Shown piece by piece: positions 17,708 through 25,908 of a stretch of 64,000 bases of DNA; the stretch's first letter is position 1; each line of letters begins with the position of its first letter. This stretch comes from an uncultured Lachnospiraceae bacterium (lineage in GTDB: Bacteria > Bacillota > Clostridia > Lachnospirales > Lachnospiraceae): NCBI GenBank assembly GCA_910588295.1, contig CAJUQO010000001.1:1-64000 (forward strand), written 5' to 3'. Under the pieces are notes generated by a model. That model searched no databases, had not been told where the DNA came from, and worked only from the letters and a program-made list of their open reading frames with translations. The position numbers were made by a program, and so were the translations under genes.

Positions 17708-17736
17708 ATGATAACACATGTACACTCTTTTTTCAA
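17708..17736 (-). promoter_or_regulatory. SigA-type promoter of the HEPN/ATPase cassette
   Basis: On the minus strand TTGAAA (17731-17736) and TATCAT (17708-17713) have a 17-base spacer and lie 32 bases before the HEPN-like start. The cassette therefore has its own transcription unit. Confidence 0.6.
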
Positions 17737-17810
17737 ATTATTCGGATCAGCAAAAGCTGACACTGTATCTTTACAGCACAATGCAAAATCTGTCTGCTTT
17801 TGTTGCCGCT

Positions 17811-18476
17811 TTACGCCTCCGCCGCCATCCGTTTCACATACTGCAGCCCTTTCGCCACCGGAGGCAGGCACACGAGGATGACCGTGGCGATCATCTCCGG
17901 CAATATGTAGGTAGCATTATAGCCCAGGGTATAGACCAGCGGATTCATCCCCTCCGGTGCATAAGAAGCAAAATACACATAGCCGGAGATCACATGGCAG
18001 ACATAGCGTCCCGCCATACCGGCCACCAGCCCCGTCATCAGGCCAAACTTCTGTTTATGAAATAAACCGGACAATCCCAGTGCCCCGAAGGCCAGGGGAT
18101 AATCTAGTAGCACCTGCAGGGGCGCGTAGATATAGGGATCAATAATCAGCTGCAGGATACCATAAGCCGCACCGGTCATAAGGCCGATCTTTGCCCCGTA
18201 GAGATACCCGATAAAGCAGATAAAAAACATGCTGAACAGCGTGATCGATCCGCCCATGGGCAGCTTGGCAAATTTGATAAAACTAGTGACAAGAGCCAGC
18301 GCCATGGCCACGGCACAGAACGTAAGCTGTTTCGCGCTCATTTTACGCCGCTCTTTGCCGGACAGCAGCGCGGGCAGAAGCAGGATCAGCAGCATCACCG
18401 CCGCCAGCGCGATATAGCCCGGCGCAGTCAGGTGGTATTCCCAGTTCTCGGCATCATAAGTAAGAAAAAATGACAT
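17811..18476 (-). CDS. thiT: Energy-coupled thiamine transporter, S component
   Basis: The substrate-binding membrane subunit of an ECF-type thiamine importer; it works with EcfA/EcfA'/EcfT encoded elsewhere. The 221-residue protein has about six hydrophobic helices. The ThiT pattern is clear, with P-M-G-G-S-I-T-L-F-S-M, G-A-K-I-G-L-M-T-G-A-A-Y-G and Y-I-Y-A-P-L-Q-V-L-L-D-Y-P. A first hydrophobic helix with a charged link precedes the core. The start at 18476 follows AAGGAGG. A TPP riboswitch upstream independently supports thiamine as the substrate and predicts repression when TPP is plentiful. Confidence 0.93.
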   Translation of the reverse strand: MSFFLTYDAENWEYHLTAPGYIALAAVMLLILLLPALLSGKERRKMSAKQLTFCAVAMALALVTSFIKFAKLPMGGSITLFSMFFICFIGYLYGAKIGLMTGAAYGILQLIIDPYIYAPLQVLLDYPLAFGALGLSGLFHKQKFGLMTGLVAGMAGRYVCHVISGYVYFASYAPEGMNPLVYTLGYNATYILPEMIATVILVCLPPVAKGLQYVKRMAAEA

Positions 18477-18516
18477 AAAAAACCTCCTTCGGTCACAGAT
18501 CGGACGCTGAAGGAGG
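18477..18516 (-). promoter_or_regulatory. Riboswitch expression platform: RBS inside a terminator-like hairpin
   Basis: On the minus strand CCTCCTTC (18509-18516) is fully complementary to GAAGGAGG (18483-18490), which is the thiT ribosome binding site. Six T residues follow, then the ATG. One hairpin could both hide the ribosome binding site and act as an intrinsic terminator. Confidence 0.65.
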
Positions 18517-18533
18517 GTACTCCCGTGTATCAT

Positions 18534-18616
18534 GCTTCCCTACGCCGGTATTGTCCGGATCAGGTAATAAGGGTCAATCCCATGGATTTCTCAGCCGGTA
18601 AAGGCTCCCCCAGCGA
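18534..18616 (-). ncRNA. TPP riboswitch (THI element)
   Basis: The minus strand carries the conserved core in the right order: GGGGGAGCC, GGCTGAGA, GACCCTT, ACCTGATCCGGA and GCGTAGGGAAGC. It binds thiamine pyrophosphate and controls the thiT gene directly downstream. Confidence 0.95.
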
Positions 18617-18641
18617 ACGTTTTATTTTGTTATCGGAGCCT

Positions 18642-18670
18642 ATGATAAATCCAGACAGGAAAATTGTCAA
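18642..18670 (-). promoter_or_regulatory. SigA-type promoter of the TPP riboswitch/thiT unit
   Basis: TTGACA (18665-18670) and TATCAT (18642-18647) on the minus strand are separated by 17 bases. Transcription would start about 20 bases before the aptamer. Confidence 0.7.
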
Positions 18671-18701
18671 GAAAAACTTTTATAGAAAAACATCCGCAAA
18701 A

Positions 18702-19400
18702 TCAAAACTCTTTCCTGGCAATTACATGCGTGGACACTCCCAAAGACACCAGAAATCCGGCCACGCACAAGCCAACCGCCAGCAATGCCAGCGCAGTCAC
18801 CCCCCATCCGTTCAAACCGACCAGCCACTGATCCGGGTCAATGCCATACGTTTTCGTCAGTTTACCCAATGCCATAGCTAACAGAATTACCGAAACCACA
18901 ACAACCAAAGCCATCACCTGCTGCATGGCAGCGCCGAATTTATAGCGCAGCGGCAGCAGAACCATATTCAGCAGGAACATCACCATCAAAGCAATCAGGC
19001 CGGACATATATTCTTCCCGCTGTCCAAAACCAACGCGCTGCAGGATATCCAGGCTGCCCGTATGCGACATAATCCCTTTTATCATTGCCGACAGAAAAAA
19101 TGTCGCCAGGGACACAGCAGCGCCCACCGCTAGAAAAAACACCAAAAACAGATATTTACTCAATACATACTGATAACGGCTGACCGGCAGCGTCATCAGA
19201 TAGGCCATGCCGTCGTTTTCCTCATCATAAGCCAAGGTGGACAGGGCCAGCATCCCAAACAACATAATCATAAAGCTCATACCAAAACTGATCGTCGTAT
19301 CCGTTAAAAAAACGTAGATCACACCGATACCCATGGTCGGCAAAATCGCCCTGACATTCCCCAGCATTATATTTATATCTTTGACCAACAGCCCTTTCAT
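18702..19400 (-). CDS. ABC-2 type transporter permease
   Basis: A 232-residue membrane protein with about six hydrophobic helices, of the ABC-2 permease group. A cytoplasmic stretch Y-D-E-E-N-D-G-M-A-Y-L-M-T-L-P-V-S-R-Y-Q-Y-V-L-S-K-Y (about 59-84) is typical of this group. Its start overlaps the stop of the ATP-binding subunit gene by four bases (ATGA), so the two are translated together. The substrate is unknown. In related YtrA-regulated operons these pumps respond to cell-wall stress or antimicrobial peptides, and the same role is inferred here. Confidence 0.85.
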   Translation of the reverse strand: MKGLLVKDINIMLGNVRAILPTMGIGVIYVFLTDTTISFGMSFMIMLFGMLALSTLAYDEENDGMAYLMTLPVSRYQYVLSKYLFLVFFLAVGAAVSLATFFLSAMIKGIMSHTGSLDILQRVGFGQREEYMSGLIALMVMFLLNMVLLPLRYKFGAAMQQVMALVVVVSVILLAMALGKLTKTYGIDPDQWLVGLNGWGVTALALLAVGLCVAGFLVSLGVSTHVIARKEF

Positions 19401-20242
19401 GCTCTTTCCTCCTTCACCATCATCAGGATTACCTCGTCTATACTGCCCTTCTCCACTACCATACGGGGATAATTGTCCAAATAATACTGCTTATGGCCGG
19501 TCAGACACTGCCAGCCGAAGGGTGTCCTTTTCTTTTTAAGCAGATATTGCTGATCCATAGCTGCCATCTCCTCATCGCTGACCTTCAAAATACCATAGCT
19601 GTCCAGAAGTACATCCGTATCCTCGTGAAGAATGATCCGTCCCCCGTCAATCATATAAATATCGTCGCAGAATCCTTCCAGGTCGCTGGAAATATGGGAA
19701 CTGACCAGGATCGCCCTGTCTTCCCGCATATGCTCCCGCAAAAGATCCAAAAGCCCGTCCCGGGCCACCACATCCAAACCCGACGTAGGTTCATCCAGGA
19801 TCAAGATCCGCGGTGAATAGCTCAGCACGCTCAACAGCTTCAATTTCGCCCGCATACCCGTGGAAAACTCCTTTGTTTTCTGCCCCATGGGCAGTCCAAA
19901 CCGTTCACAATAAGACAGAAAACGCCCTCTGTCAAACTTTTCGTACAACCCTGCCAGCACCGGGATCAGCTGCTTCACGGTGAGGCAGCCGCTGAACGCG
20001 TACCCCGGGAAGACCACGCCGATCTCCTGCTTATCCCGGGCCGTTAATGTATTCCAGGGTTTCCCCAATACCTCTATGCTCCCTCCGTCCAGCCGGATCA
20101 GATCCATAATCGCTTTAAAAGCCGTGCTTTTCCCTGCGCCGTTGGCTCCGATGAGTCCGGTTACACAGCCCGGCTTTACCTCAAGGGAACAATCCAGCCG
20201 AAAACGCCCATAGCTTTTCTGTACATTTTTCAATCGAATCAT
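19397..20242 (-). CDS. ABC transporter ATP-binding protein
   Basis: The nucleotide-binding subunit of the export pump. Walker A is G-A-N-G-A-G-K-S-T (about 33-41). The signature region is F-S-T-G-M-R-A-K-L-K rather than the usual L-S-G-G-Q, as is common in BcrA/YtrB-type exporters. Walker B is I-L-I-L-D-E-P-T-S-G-L-D (about 150-161), with a switch His in S-S-H-I. The length, 281 residues, is normal. It starts two bases after the GntR regulator stop and is probably controlled by it. Confidence 0.9.
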   Translation of the reverse strand: MIRLKNVQKSYGRFRLDCSLEVKPGCVTGLIGANGAGKSTAFKAIMDLIRLDGGSIEVLGKPWNTLTARDKQEIGVVFPGYAFSGCLTVKQLIPVLAGLYEKFDRGRFLSYCERFGLPMGQKTKEFSTGMRAKLKLLSVLSYSPRILILDEPTSGLDVVARDGLLDLLREHMREDRAILVSSHISSDLEGFCDDIYMIDGGRIILHEDTDVLLDSYGILKVSDEEMAAMDQQYLLKKKRTPFGWQCLTGHKQYYLDNYPRMVVEKGSIDEVILMMVKEERA

Positions 20243-20244
20243 GC

Positions 20245-20619
20245 TTACAAATCCTCCAAAATCAGATGAAACAATTCGCGGATCTCCTGATCCGTCATGT
20301 GACAGCTTCTGCCTTTCCTTATGGCCATTTCCAGATCGGCTTCTACCTCTTTCTTTTGTTCCTCCAGGATCAGCCCGCCGCTCACACCGGCCACAAAGCT
20401 GCCCTTACCGTGCACAGTAACGACAAAACCGGCCTGCTCCAGATGATCGTAAGCTTTCTTCACGGTCAACGCGCTGATCTTCAGCTCCTTTGACAGAGCC
20501 CGGACAGAAGGGAGCATTGTCTGCGCTTTCAGCGAGCCGTCCAGAACCATTCCCTTGATCTGTTCCACGATCTGTTCGTAGATCGGCTGCATCGAGCTGT
20601 TGTTAATGATAATCCGCAT
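20245..20619 (-). CDS. GntR-family regulator, YtrA-like
   Basis: A short (124-residue) GntR-family repressor. The winged helix at about 10-75 shows P-I-Y-E-Q-I-V-E-Q-I-K, L-P-S-V-R-A-L-S-K-E-L and T-V-K-K-A-Y-D-H-L-E. The C-terminal tail is too short for an effector-binding domain, which defines the YtrA subfamily. AAGGAGG precedes the start. Gene order is regulator, ATPase, permease, and the operon promoter lies inside a long palindrome that is the obvious operator, so autorepression is expected. Confidence 0.9.
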   Translation of the reverse strand: MRIIINNSSMQPIYEQIVEQIKGMVLDGSLKAQTMLPSVRALSKELKISALTVKKAYDHLEQAGFVVTVHGKGSFVAGVSGGLILEEQKKEVEADLEMAIRKGRSCHMTDQEIRELFHLILEDL

Positions 20620-20642
20620 ACTATGTACCCTCCTTTATAAAC

Positions 20643-20690
20643 AGTATATAACAGCATATATCAGTTGTCAACTGTTATATGCTGTTATAT
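20643..20690 (-). promoter_or_regulatory. Promoter embedded in a 45-bp palindromic operator
   Basis: Bases 20646-20690 form an inverted repeat with 22-base arms that match in 21 positions around a single central base. On the minus strand the -35 TTGACA (20666-20671) and the -10 TATACT (20643-20648), 17 bases apart, lie within or at the edge of it. A bound YtrA-like dimer would block RNA polymerase. Confidence 0.85.
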
Positions 20691-20850
20691 TAAAAAACAT
20701 CGGCAGACCGCACACTCAGGTACAGCCGTCCCGACTATGGAACAGAAAAAAGGGAAACTAATTGCAATTTAGACTGGCCACTGTACCGGCGGCCTGGTAC
20801 AATACATCTTGATAAAATGAAAGGACTGGCAAAAAGGAGATCATGGATCT

Positions 20851-22428
20851 ATGAAACCGAGAAAAAAAATCTATCTGTATTCTATTATAATCATAGCGCT
20901 GGTCTACCTCGCCCTGCTGGCCATCCTCTACTGTTCGGAATCCTCCGACAGCAATGCTGTGATCCGGACATTCGGGGATGCCTTCTGGTATTCGTTAGTG
21001 ACACTGACCACGGTGGGATATGGCGACCTGATACCGGTGACGCCTCTAGGACATGTGGTAGGAATAATTTTTTTACTTTTGTCCGCCGGAATTATGGTAA
21101 CTCTGCTGGGAGCCGTACTGTCCTTTATCGCCAGTGAGGGGATGCCGTTTCTCATGCTCAGCCTGCAGCGCCATAAAAACTGGTACTATTTTGCAGACTG
21201 CGAAGTAGAATCCGATGCACTCGCCGCTAATATCTACAGAGAGGACCCTGACGCGCTGATCATTTACGGCGAAAAGCCAGGCAGCCAGAGCGATACTCCC
21301 CACTACCCCTGTGTATATCTGAGTATTTCTCCGGATAAAATTGTGGCGAAAAAGAAAAACGTCGGCACAAAATGTAAAATATTTCTGATGAAGGAAAATG
21401 ATATCGGCGTAAACCGACGGGCCGCCAACCTGCATAATCTGCCGGTGGAGGTCTATGCCCGTACCACAAACGGCCAGGATAAGCTCTCCGGCAACATTAC
21501 CTTCTTCCACAGTTATGAGTGCTGCGCGAGACAGTACTGGCGCTCCAAACCGTTATGCAGGCATGAGAGTTCCATCGTGCTCATTGGTTTTGGAAACTAT
21601 GGGCGCAGTATCCTGGAGCGGGCCATATTGACCAATATCATTTCCACAGAACAGCATGTGACCTACCACATTTTCGGCGACGCCGGGGAATTTCTTGCCA
21701 TACATTACCGTCTGGGCGAGCTGTTCTCCCTGAACACAGAATCAGGAACGAGAGACGCCCTGATATTCCATGAAGAGGCCTGGGCCAAGAACCATGCTAT
21801 TCTGGAGCGGGCCGACCGCATTATTATCTGCGAGGACGACGAGCAAAACGGCTGGAGCATTTTCTGGACATTGAATAAATACTATCAGATCTCCGGCCGT
21901 ATTGACCTGCGCAGCAGCTGGAAGGTGCCTGGAATATCCTATTTCGGGGCAAATGAGGATATCTACACGCCCCAGCAGATCATCCGCACGGTTTTAAACA
22001 AAGCGGCCATCATGATCAATGATATTTTCCGCAGATCCGTCTCCTATCCCACACTTGACTGGAATGAGCTGGATGATCTTCACCAACAGTCCAAGATCGT
22101 TGCGGCGGATCATCTTCTAATGAAAACCAGGATCCTGCTGCGGGATGAGACGATCACGGAACTCAGCGCGTATCTGGTGAAAAAGGCATACGACCGGTAT
22201 TGTTATGATACTTCATCAAAGTCTATAAAAGAAATGTACCGCAAACTGGATCATATGCGGTGGCTCCGCTTCTATATTTTTTATAACTGGAGCTATGGCC
22301 CTGTCCGCGACGATACAGCCAGGCAGCATCCGATGCTGTGTCCCTATGAGGATCTGACCCCGGAACAAAAGCAGGAACGGGATGCCGCCTGGGAACTGAT
22401 GGGGATTATTTCTACAGAACTGGAATAA
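20851..22428 (+). CDS. Two-TM potassium channel with nucleotide-binding-like region and C-terminal RyR domain
   Basis: A 525-residue ion channel subunit. Transmembrane helices lie at about 8-27 and 67-90, around a selectivity filter T-V-G-Y-G-D (54-59). A cytoplasmic region includes V-L-I-G-F-G-N-Y-G-R-S-I-L, a TrkA-N/RCK-like Rossmann motif, near residue 245. The end, about 455-525, has D-H-M-R-W-L, N-W-S-Y-G-P and H-P-M-L-C-P-Y-E-D-L, the pattern of the RyR domain first defined in ryanodine receptors. Such domains in bacteria have been proposed to sense NAD-derived nucleotides. AAGGAG lies about 11 bases before the ATG. It is a single-gene unit followed by a terminator. Confidence 0.88.
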   Translation: MKPRKKIYLYSIIIIALVYLALLAILYCSESSDSNAVIRTFGDAFWYSLVTLTTVGYGDLIPVTPLGHVVGIIFLLLSAGIMVTLLGAVLSFIASEGMPFLMLSLQRHKNWYYFADCEVESDALAANIYREDPDALIIYGEKPGSQSDTPHYPCVYLSISPDKIVAKKKNVGTKCKIFLMKENDIGVNRRAANLHNLPVEVYARTTNGQDKLSGNITFFHSYECCARQYWRSKPLCRHESSIVLIGFGNYGRSILERAILTNIISTEQHVTYHIFGDAGEFLAIHYRLGELFSLNTESGTRDALIFHEEAWAKNHAILERADRIIICEDDEQNGWSIFWTLNKYYQISGRIDLRSSWKVPGISYFGANEDIYTPQQIIRTVLNKAAIMINDIFRRSVSYPTLDWNELDDLHQQSKIVAADHLLMKTRILLRDETITELSAYLVKKAYDRYCYDTSSKSIKEMYRKLDHMRWLRFYIFYNWSYGPVRDDTARQHPMLCPYEDLTPEQKQERDAAWELMGIISTELE

Positions 22429-22435
22429 GTGTAAG

Positions 22436-22463
22436 AGCAGCCCTCCAGGGGCTGCCCTTTTTA
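22436..22463 (+). terminator. Terminator after the potassium channel gene
   Basis: GCAGCCC pairs with GGGCTGC (22437-22443 with 22449-22455), followed by CCTTTTT. It lies 8 bases after the stop. Confidence 0.75.
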
Positions 22464-22489
22464 CGCATATACCATGTCATCATTTCATG

Positions 22490-23344
22490 CTATTTTTCAT
22501 CTCGGGTTCTTCTCTTTATCCACCGAACTGCCAGTTCCAGCCAGCCGGCCACGTCCGGCTGCATGCGGGAGGGCGTGTTCCCCGTCACCTCGTCACAGAG
22601 GGCCAGGCCATGTTCTCCCTTCTCATAAATATGCAGTTCCAGAGGGATCCCCGCCCGGCGCAGGGCCATGGCGAAAAGCATGGCATTTTCCACCGGCACC
22701 GTCTCATCCTCTCCCGTATGCCACACAACGGCCGGCGCCGTCTGCTCCGTCACCTGTTTCTCCAGAGAAACCAGATCCAGAAGATCCTGTCCCGGATCCG
22801 GCCCCAGCAGCATCTCAAAGGATTCCCTGTGACCGTATGGGCCGGAGGAGATCACCGGATAGGCCAGGATCATACCGTCCGGCCGCCAGCTTCCCTCCGG
22901 AAGTCCCAGTTTCCCGCCCAAAAGATCCCGCAGAAAAGCCCGGTCATGCAATGTCCCCAGGCTGGCGCACAGATGTCCGCCGGCAGAAAAGCCGCAGAGA
23001 TAAATGTTCCCGGGATCTATATGCCATTCTGCCGCCCGCTTCCGGATCAGGGCCACCGCCGCCCCCAGCTCCGCCAGAGCGCAGGGGAAGCGGGCCGGAG
23101 TACTGTACTGCAGCACAAAAGCCTGCATCCCCCGGGCCAGAAACCGCAAGGCTGCCGGCTCACCCTCCCGGACGGATTTGCGGGCATAACACCCGCCGGG
23201 ACAGATAATAACCGCCGGCCGCCACTCGCTGCCTTTCAGGCTCTCGCTGGCATCCAGCAGATACGACTGGAGCACGGCGTTCTCGGATAGATCATCTGCA
23301 CATCCTGTTTTTTTAATGTCAATGGGTATTTCTGTATATCGCAT
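22490..23344 (-). CDS. Alpha/beta hydrolase (acyl/acetyl esterase-like)
   Basis: A 284-residue serine hydrolase of the BD-FAE/acetyl-esterase type. I-C-P-G-G-C-Y (about 67-73) forms the oxyanion region. The nucleophile elbow is G-F-S-A-G-G-H (about 125-131). The acid and histidine are in G-E-D-E-T-V-P (about 213-219) and G-E-H-G-L-A-L (about 245-251). There is no signal peptide, so it acts in the cytoplasm, perhaps removing acyl groups from imported sugars. GGGAGGAG precedes the start. It forms a convergent pair with the channel gene and does not share an operon with a transporter. Confidence 0.85.
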   Translation of the reverse strand: MRYTEIPIDIKKTGCADDLSENAVLQSYLLDASESLKGSEWRPAVIICPGGCYARKSVREGEPAALRFLARGMQAFVLQYSTPARFPCALAELGAAVALIRKRAAEWHIDPGNIYLCGFSAGGHLCASLGTLHDRAFLRDLLGGKLGLPEGSWRPDGMILAYPVISSGPYGHRESFEMLLGPDPGQDLLDLVSLEKQVTEQTAPAVVWHTGEDETVPVENAMLFAMALRRAGIPLELHIYEKGEHGLALCDEVTGNTPSRMQPDVAGWLELAVRWIKRRTRDEK

Positions 23345-23394
23345 GGTCTCCTCCCTGTGGGAATCTATAAAACTATCAGCATTTCATCCGGCTC

Positions 23395-23706
23395 TCAGAC
23401 AAACGTCAGTGAAACGTCCCTGGGCAGCGCCAGATTGCATTCCGCCTCAATACATTTCAGTACCGCGGACGGCATGGGACAGGCGCCGTGCTGCAGCTCC
23501 CCGGCGGCCTCATAGACCGGCCCCTCCCCCGGCTTGACAAAACAGGCCTCATAAGCGTCCACAGGCTGTTCCAAAGCGGCTACCATTCTCTGCACGGCCG
23601 GACATTGGGACTCTACCTGGACCGTCGCTTCCATACCGTCTTCTGACTCCACCGTGATCAGGGCCTCCAGCCCGCATACCCCCGGACAGACTTTTAATTT
23701 TTTCAT
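23395..23706 (-). CDS. Small conserved CPGVCG protein (probably DUF6951)
   Basis: A 103-residue protein with five cysteines. It begins with V-C-P-G-V-C-G, contains E-S-Q-C-P-A-V and ends with G-A-C-P-M-P-S-A-V-L-K-C-I-E-A-E and L-P-R-D-V-S. This pattern recalls a small clostridial family that I believe is DUF6951, function unknown. The spacing of cysteines suggests a metal centre, but that is inference. AGAGGAGG precedes the ATG. It lies 50 bases upstream of the esterase gene on the same strand and may be co-transcribed. Confidence 0.65.
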   Translation of the reverse strand: MKKLKVCPGVCGLEALITVESEDGMEATVQVESQCPAVQRMVAALEQPVDAYEACFVKPGEGPVYEAAGELQHGACPMPSAVLKCIEAECNLALPRDVSLTFV

Positions 23707-23868
23707 CTGTACACATCCTCCTCTGTTTTAAACCTGATAGCTGTATTTTATCCTATCCGGAAGAAGCTGTGAAGTATTTATTACATAAAACGCCAATTTG
23801 TATAATTTCCCGGTAAACATTTCCTCCATTCCACATACTGTAGTAATAAAAAGAGAAACTCAACATCT

Positions 23869-25704
23869 ATGGCTATCGGTTATCTTTCCATACAGGCGCG
23901 GACGGCCCACGACGCCGTCCCCCTCGAAGGCGTACGGATCACTGTCCTGGACAGCCAGGGAAATACAATCTACGATCTCACTACAGATGAAAGCGGACAG
24001 ACACAGCCCGTTCCTCTGGAAACCCTCGACAAAGACTTTTCGCAAAATCCCTGGTTTTCCGAAGTACCCTATATCAGTTACAGCGTGCTGGCCCAGGCGC
24101 CCGGCTTCAACACGCTGTACATCTCGGATATTCCCATTTTCGACGGGGAGACAGCCACCCTGCCAGTCTCCCTGGAACCTATGCTGGAACGGCAGCAGGA
24201 ACCCTCCCAGGAAGCGATCTCCATCGGGCCGCCCGCCATCGCTTTCCCGGAGACCCGCCGGCAGGAGGGCCTTCTGGATCAGTCCCGCGTACTCCGCCAG
24301 GTGGTCATCCCCAATCCCATCACCGTACACCTCGGCGCGCCTTCTTCCTCCGCCGCCAACGTTCAGGTGCCCTTTGTGGATTACATCAAAAATGTGGCCA
24401 GCAGCGAAATCTATCCCACCTGGCCCGACGCGGCATTGCGGGCAAACATTTATGCCATCATTACTTTTGCGCTGAACCGTGTATACACGGAGTGGTATCA
24501 GAGCCGCGGTTACAATTTCGACATCACCAACAATACCGCCTATGACCAGTACTATGTCAAAGGCCGTCCCATTTATGACTCCATCAGCAGGATCGTGGAT
24601 GAAATATTCAACGAATATGTTCGCAGGCAGGGACAGAACGCCCCCTATTTCACTTCTTTCTGCAACGGCACCACGGCCACCTGCCCCGGCATGTCCCAGT
24701 GGGGCACCGTGGATCTGGCCAATCAGGGACGCTCTGCCCTACAGATCCTGCGCTCCTACTATCCCAATGATATAGAGATTGCGGAAACCAATATCATCAC
24801 CAGCGTGACCTCCTCCTATCCCGGTACCGCCCTCCGGGCGGGCAGCAGAGGGCTGGACGTGGAAACTATACAGACCTACCTGAACCGGATACGCCGGAAT
24901 TACCCCGCCATCCCGGCCATCACCGACGATACCGGCAGCTTCGGAAATTCCACCCAGGCCGCCGTGACCCAGTTTCAGCGTATCTTTAACCTGTCTCCCG
25001 ACGGCATTGTGGGCAAGGCTACCTGGTACAAAATCTCCAGTATTTATACCGCCGTAACCCGGCTGGCAGAGCTGGACAGCGAGGGTAATTCCCTGGGAAT
25101 CGGAACCGTCCCGCCAGGAAGCACGCTCCGCCAGGGCTCCCGTGGGCAGGACGTCATCACACTCCAGTACCTTCTGAACATGATCGCGGAATTCTACCCG
25201 GACGTCCCTGCCCCGGCCCAGGACGGAATCTTCGGCAACCAGACTGCCCAGGCCGTAACAGCATTCCAGAGAGCCAGACAGCTAAATCCCGACGGCATAG
25301 TGGGCCCCCTCACCTGGCAGGCCCTGTACGATACCTATTACGGGATCGAAAACAATATTCCCTCACCGGGGCCGGGTCAGCCCTCCACACCGGGCCAGAA
25401 CACGATCCGCTATGTGGTCCAGGCCGGAGACAGCCTCTGGCTGATCGCCCAGCGTTACCAGACCACCGTAAACGAAATCAAATCCTTGAACGGACTTACC
25501 GGCGACCGGCTCTCCATCGGGCAGGTGCTGCAGATTCCCGTCCCCCAGGGCGGCTCTTTCCTTACCTACACGGTAAAATCCGGCGACAGCCTCTGGAAAC
25601 TGGCCCAAACCTACAAAACCACAGTGGACGCCATCAAACGCGCCAACAATCTGACCAGCGATATGCTGAGTATCGGCCAGGTACTGCGGATTCCGCTGGC
25701 CTGA
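23869..25704 (+). CDS. Spore-type protein with SpoIID-like, peptidoglycan-binding and LysM domains
   Basis: A 611-residue protein without a signal peptide. Residues 1-110 look like a carboxypeptidase-regulatory/beta-sandwich fold (V-P-L-E-G-V-R-I-T-V-L-D). Residues about 185-300 resemble a SpoIID/LytB segment, with A-A-L-R-A-N-I-Y-A-I and C-P-G-M-S-Q-W-G-T. Two peptidoglycan_binding_1 repeats follow (about 322-390 and 420-490), then two LysM repeats (about 510-555 and 565-610) with A-G-D-S-L-W-L-I-A and S-G-D-S-L-W-K-L-A. Proteins of this build that lack a signal peptide are typically made in the sporulating mother cell and bind the cortex. The ribosome binding site is weak. A bidirectional terminator follows. 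Confidence 0.8.
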   Translation: MAIGYLSIQARTAHDAVPLEGVRITVLDSQGNTIYDLTTDESGQTQPVPLETLDKDFSQNPWFSEVPYISYSVLAQAPGFNTLYISDIPIFDGETATLPVSLEPMLERQQEPSQEAISIGPPAIAFPETRRQEGLLDQSRVLRQVVIPNPITVHLGAPSSSAANVQVPFVDYIKNVASSEIYPTWPDAALRANIYAIITFALNRVYTEWYQSRGYNFDITNNTAYDQYYVKGRPIYDSISRIVDEIFNEYVRRQGQNAPYFTSFCNGTTATCPGMSQWGTVDLANQGRSALQILRSYYPNDIEIAETNIITSVTSSYPGTALRAGSRGLDVETIQTYLNRIRRNYPAIPAITDDTGSFGNSTQAAVTQFQRIFNLSPDGIVGKATWYKISSIYTAVTRLAELDSEGNSLGIGTVPPGSTLRQGSRGQDVITLQYLLNMIAEFYPDVPAPAQDGIFGNQTAQAVTAFQRARQLNPDGIVGPLTWQALYDTYYGIENNIPSPGPGQPSTPGQNTIRYVVQAGDSLWLIAQRYQTTVNEIKSLNGLTGDRLSIGQVLQIPVPQGGSFLTYTVKSGDSLWKLAQTYKTTVDAIKRANNLTSDMLSIGQVLRIPLA

Positions 25705-25774
25705 CGACTCCGCGGCAGACTGCCCGGATATGTGCGTATGCTCTCCGCTATCCTGTGTATTTTTGCAAACTGTC

Positions 25775-25818
25775 AAAAAAGGGGCTGCACGAAGTTATTC
25801 GTGCGATGCCCCTTTCCC
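25775..25818. terminator. Bidirectional terminator between LysM gene and PucR gene
   Basis: A long stem pairs GGGGC and GCACGAA with TTCGTGC and GCCCC. It is bordered by A6 on the left and TTT on the right, so it works for the minus-strand PucR unit (T6 tail) and the plus-strand gene. Confidence 0.75.
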
Positions 25819-25908
25819 GGCCAGCAGTCACTAACTGATCTTTTGCACACCCGGCATTCCGTCCATCAGGGGAACTTTTTATCCGTAGATTTACCTCAAC
25901 GGAGAAAC

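Noticed and set aside
16529..17881. Long plus-strand open frame of 450 codons
   Set aside because: It is antisense to the KGGMGR ATPase and HEPN-like genes, crosses their promoter, and has no family resemblance; an antisense shadow.
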